In this document: one piece after another, positions 6,086 through 8,424 of the stretch
Layout of the letters: each line of letters starts with the position of its first letter
How positions within the stretch are numbered: the first letter of the stretch is position 1
DNA from: Verrucomicrobiota bacterium
GTDB lineage: Bacteria; Verrucomicrobiota; Verrucomicrobiia; Limisphaerales; JAFMIX01
Length of the DNA stretch: 8,424 nt
Assembly (NCBI GenBank): GCA_026397895.1
Contig: JAPLTZ010000379.1
Span: 1 to 8,424 of the forward strand
Direction of reading: 5' to 3'
Program-made: the position numbers and the translations under genes
Notes under the pieces: generated by a model
What the model was told of the DNA's origin: nothing
Databases searched by the model: none
What the model saw: the letters and a program-made list of their open reading frames with translations, nothing else

Positions 6086-6111
6086 GCCGGTCGGCATCGA
6101 ACCAGACCGGC
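6086..6111 (+). terminator. Weak inverted repeat after copy 1, doubtful terminator
   Basis: GCCGGTC (6086-6092) and GACCGGC (6105-6111) pair perfectly over 7 bp with a 12-nt loop, directly after the TGA. No T tract follows, so an intrinsic terminator is doubtful. A second weak pairing, GCGCTCC (6110-6116) with GGAGCGC (6147-6153), lies beside it. Confidence 0.25.
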
Positions 6112-6157
6112 GCTCCAATCTGGAAATGAATTCGGCAGCCGTTCTTGGAGCGCATTC

Positions 6158-6194
6158 AAACAAGGCTTGCCGGAATGGGAAGCGCGATTATGTT
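6158..6194 (+). promoter_or_regulatory. Conserved 37-bp upstream block with promoter-like core (copy 2)
   Basis: This is the second occurrence of the block at 2820-2856, with one mismatch. TTGCCG (6167-6172), a 16-nt spacer and TATGTT (6189-6194) are unchanged. It ends 37 nt before ATG 6232. A further shared word, TTTTTGCCGAA or nearly so, follows in both leaders, but copy 2 has an extra stretch between it and the ATG and lacks a good Shine-Dalgarno. The retained match here exceeds that of the adjacent coding regions. Confidence 0.55.
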
Positions 6195-6231
6195 ATCCCA
6201 CACATATTTTTGCCGAAGCTGTTTGTTGAGA

Positions 6232-8424
6232 ATGAAGTCTCGTATTTTATGTTTCATCGCGGGGGCGTTGGGGCTGTTGCTGCCAGCGACAGGGCGGTCG
6301 GATATACCCAACATCATCGATCCCACCGGGCCGGTCTATGCGACCAATGTTTTGGGCGAGACCATCGCGTTCGATGTGACCGTGGATAACGACTATGACA
6401 GCACTTTTGTTTACACCTGGAAGAAGAACACGAAGACCATTGCCAATCCATACGGACCGAACGACAGTCACTTTGAGAAGGAGGCCTCCACCAGCGGTGA
6501 TGCGGGGGCTTATACCTGTTACATCGCCAATTCGCTGGGGCAGCACTCCGAGAGCGCCCCGTTCAACCTGACCCTCTGGTATCCGCCGACCATCACCACC
6601 CAGCCGCAGGGCAAGGTGGTCGCCGTGGGGTCGAATGTGACGTTCTCGGTCAAGGTGAACGCGACGCTGGTGCCGACGAACTTCACCTATCAGTGGCAGT
6701 TCGAGGACTTTGATTTGCCCGGGGCCACCAACGCGAGTTTCACCGTGACCAATGCCCAGCCGGAGAACGAGGGGAACTACACGGTAAATATTTTCAACGG
6801 GGCCACGGCGATATCGGCGAGCGGTCTGCCCACCACCAGCACCAATGCATATCTGGCGGTGGTGGTGCCGCCGACGATAACCTTTCAGCCCGAGGATCAA
6901 ATCGTCGCGGTCGGTGATCCGGTGCAGTTTGCCGTCGTGATTGATGCGGCCACCACGGACACCGACCAGAACCCCGTGACCTATCAGTGGCGGAAAAACA
7001 ATGTCAACATCAGCGCCGCCACCAATTCGACCGCCGGGGAATTACACGGTCGTCGTGAAAAATTCCGGCGGCACGGTCACCAGTTCGCCCCCCGCCATAT
7101 TGATGCTGCTGCCCGCGATCACCAACCTGACGCCCGCCACGGATTTTGCCTGGCCGGCGGGATCAAACGTGACCTTCACCGTCGGGGCGACCGGCACGGC
7201 GCCATTGAGTTACCAGTGGCAGTTCAACGACAGCCCCATCCCCGGCGCGGTTTCCAACAAATACACCCTGCACCTCGGCAACGCCGGGCAGGCCGGCAGC
7301 TATTCCGTGCTGGTGAGCAACGCTGCGTGCGCGCTGGCCGGCGTCGGGCCGGAGGAAAGCCTCGGCATCAACCTCACCGTCCTGCCGGAAACCAACCGCC
7401 CCTCCATCACCATCACCAATCCCGCCAACGGAGCGCGCTGGAGCAACGCCGTCATCACCGTCCGCGGCACGGCCGCCGACAACGGCGAAGTCGAAGCCGT
7501 CCGTTTCCAGCTCAACACCGCCACCAATGTTTACACGGCCGCTGGCACCAACGTCTGGGTGGCGGATTTCCCCGGCATCCCCGGCACAAATACCATCACG
7601 GCCTACTCCGTGGACTACTACGGCAACCAGTCCACCAACGCCACGCGCAATATTTTCTACGTTGTCCCCTCGCCCTTCACCCTCCTGAAATCCGGCTTGG
7701 GCACCATCACCACCAACTGGACCGGCCCCAATCTGGAAATCGGCCGCAACTACACCATGTCCGCCGCCGCCAGCACTGGATTCAAATTTACCGGCTGGAC
7801 TGGCGGCGTCACCGCCACCAACGCCTCGCTGACCTTCATGATGCAGTCCAACCTCGTGATCCAGGCGAACTTTGTCGATTCCCAGCTCCCCACGATCGCC
7901 ATCACCAACCCGGTTTCCAACTCGACCTTCAGCAACAGCCCCGCCGTCACCGTCAAGGGCACCGCCAGCGACAATTCCCAAGTCGCCGCCGTGCGCTGGC
8001 AGCTCAACAGCGACGCCTGGGCCATCGCCAGCGGCACGAACAGTTGGCAGGCCGCCGTGACCTTGTTGCCCGGCACAAACATTTTCCGGGCCTACAGCGT
8101 GGACGCTGGCGGCAACAACTCGCCGACGAACAGCCTCAACCTGATTTACTGGCTCATCGCGCCGGTGACGGTGGAGACGGACGGGTCGGGGACAATCAGC
8201 GCGAACTACAGCGGGCAGACGCTGATCCTCGGCAAGAGCTACACCATGACGGCGACGGCGACGAGCGGGAGCGGCTACGTTTTCACGAACTGGACGGGTG
8301 GGACGAATCTGCCGCTGGCGGTGCTGACGAACGGCGCGGTGCTGAAGTTCGTCATGGAAAGCAACCTGATGGTGCAGGCCAACTTTGCCGACACGAACAA
8401 GCCCGTCCTCACCATCACCAACCC
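6232..8424 (+). CDS. Secreted giant Ig-like repeat protein, copy 2, initiation frame (homologous only to about 7036; runs off the window)
   Basis: ATG 6232 begins MKSRILCFIAGALGLLLPAT, a signal peptide aligned with that of copy 1 (likely cleavage near residue 23). Family-like sequence runs to residue 268: Ig-like domain 1 (about 26-116, with DAGAYTCYIAN), domain 2 (about 117-212, with NEGNYTVNIFN) and the first half of domain 3 (from 213, VVPPTITFQPEDQIVAVG, to YQWRKNNVNISAATNSTA). From 7036 the same frame stays open to the window end but reads HGRREKFRRHGHQ and similar His/Arg/Gln-rich sequence with no resemblance to copy 1. That tail is an out-of-frame reading of C-rich codons. Ribosomes would therefore make a long aberrant basic tail rather than stop early. 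The 3' end and any stop codon are outside the window. Confidence 0.75.
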   Translation, partial: MKSRILCFIAGALGLLLPATGRSDIPNIIDPTGPVYATNVLGETIAFDVTVDNDYDSTFVYTWKKNTKTIANPYGPNDSHFEKEASTSGDAGAYTCYIANSLGQHSESAPFNLTLWYPPTITTQPQGKVVAVGSNVTFSVKVNATLVPTNFTYQWQFEDFDLPGATNASFTVTNAQPENEGNYTVNIFNGATAISASGLPTTSTNAYLAVVVPPTITFQPEDQIVAVGDPVQFAVVIDAATTDTDQNPVTYQWRKNNVNISAATNSTAGELHGRREKFRRHGHQFAPRHIDAAARDHQPDARHGFCLAGGIKRDLHRRGDRHGAIELPVAVQRQPHPRRGFQQIHPAPRQRRAGRQLFRAGEQRCVRAGRRRAGGKPRHQPHRPAGNQPPLHHHHQSRQRSALEQRRHHRPRHGRRQRRSRSRPFPAQHRHQCLHGRWHQRLGGGFPRHPRHKYHHGLLRGLLRQPVHQRHAQYFLRCPLALHPPEIRLGHHHHQLDRPQSGNRPQLHHVRRRQHWIQIYRLDWRRHRHQRLADLHDAVQPRDPGELCRFPAPHDRHHQPGFQLDLQQQPRRHRQGHRQRQFPSRRRALAAQQRRLGHRQRHEQLAGRRDLVARHKHFPGLQRGRWRQQLADEQPQPDLLAHRAGDGGDGRVGDNQRELQRADADPRQELHHDGDGDERERLRFHELDGWDESAAGGADERRGAEVRHGKQPDGAGQLCRHEQARPHHHQP
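7037..8424 (+). CDS. Giant Ig/InlB-repeat protein, copy 2, part after the frameshift (partial at the right edge)
   Basis: This frame resumes the homology at GNYTVVVKNSGGTVTSSP, the end of Ig-like domain 3, and stays open to the window end. Ig-like domain 4 follows (QWQFNDSPIPGAVSNKYTL, then GSYSVLVSN). The linker INLTVLPETNRPSIT, missing from copy 1, is present. Then come A1 (about 7412-7665, ITNPANGARWSN to RNIFYVV), B1 (about 7666-7886, GLGTITTNWTGPNLEIGRNY to MMQSNLVIQANF), A2 (about 7887-8157, ITNPVSNSTFSN to NLIYWL), B2 (about 8158-8390, GSGTISANYSGQTLILGKSY to VMESNLMVQANF) and the first residues of A3. There is no start codon of its own that makes sense. By analogy with copy 1 the remaining modules and the C-terminal domain should lie just beyond the window. 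Confidence 0.75.
7412..8424 (+). repeat. Alternating A and B modules of copy 2 (continues past the window)
   Basis: A1, B1, A2 and B2 follow the order of copy 1, and A3 begins at about 8391. The A1 and B1 modules resemble those of copy 1 more closely than the Ig-like domains do. B2 looks mixed: its first half (NLIYWL...NYSGQTLILGKSY) is like copy 1 B2, its second half (VFTNWTGGTNLPLA) is like copy 1 B3. Confidence 0.7.

Larger units (their letters stand above)
6232..8424 (+). pseudogene. Giant secreted Ig/InlB-repeat protein gene, copy 2, frameshifted at about 7036, 3' end outside the window
   Basis: The homologous reading changes frame at 7036/7037. Copy 1 encodes TNDTLTIPAAQMADE between the two halves of Ig-like domain 3; copy 2 lacks the equivalent of 3708-3751 (44 nt), which removes that core strand and shifts the frame. 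Downstream sequence then follows copy 1 closely through the fourth Ig-like domain, A1, B1, A2, B2 and the start of A3. The lesion lies at a different place from that of copy 1, so the two arose separately. The intact parts remain stop-free and well conserved, which points to recent damage or to an assembly artefact rather than long decay. Confidence 0.7.

Noticed and set aside
7163..7981. 272-codon minus-strand frame opposite copy 2
   Set aside because: It has the same Gly/Val/Asp-rich composition and periodicity as the antisense frame of copy 1; a shadow of the sense gene.
2889..8424. Abundant N-x-T/S motifs as glycosylation sites
   Set aside because: They follow from the Thr/Asn-rich composition of the modules; no glycosylation gene is present in the window.

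Overview
The window looks like a chromosomal segment of a high-GC bacterium, most likely from the Verrucomicrobiota (Pedosphaera/Limisphaera-like). This rests on gene style rather than any marker gene: very large secreted proteins that alternate Ig-like and InlB-B-like modules and end in a 'fake-PEP-CTERM-less' YRLEC...YYRLR type domain, a bacterial ApgM-type phosphoglycerate mutase, and an intergenic GACAGGATTAACAGGATT inverted repeat. The lineage call is an inference of moderate strength.

Left part (1-2689), housekeeping genes. The 3' end of a methionine sulfoxide reductase msrB (+) runs in from the left edge. It converges, across a long imperfect inverted repeat (352-412), on three minus-strand units: apgM (1466-2689), a lysine-rich 21-residue micro-ORF (1233-1298) and a PolB-type 3'-5' exonuclease (438-1154). 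apgM ends at a textbook intrinsic terminator with a cUUCGg tetraloop. The micro-ORF has its own Shine-Dalgarno sequence and is followed by a second strong hairpin just before the exonuclease.

Right part (2690-8424), two tandem paralogous genes for giant secreted repeat proteins, both on the plus strand. Each starts with a signal peptide, then four Ig-like domains, then an alternating series of Ig-like 'A' modules and InlB-B-like 'B' modules; the first copy ends in a C-terminal verrucomicrobial-type domain. A 37-bp block with a promoter-like TTGCCG-N16-TATGTT core precedes both genes. Copy 1 (2889-6084) is complete in extent but is frameshifted at about 4080. Copy 2 (6232 to beyond the window) is frameshifted at about 7036. 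Each frameshift coincides with a segment missing relative to the other copy (38 nt and 44 nt respectively), and the two lesions lie at different places. Neither gene as written encodes a full-length protein. Either they are decaying surface-protein paralogues or the assembly is wrong across repeats; raw reads would decide.

The most notable points are the reciprocal lesions in the duplicated pair, the conserved upstream block, the micro-ORF and the intergenic inverted repeat. I see no CRISPR array, tRNA, rRNA, transposase, phage gene or defence module.
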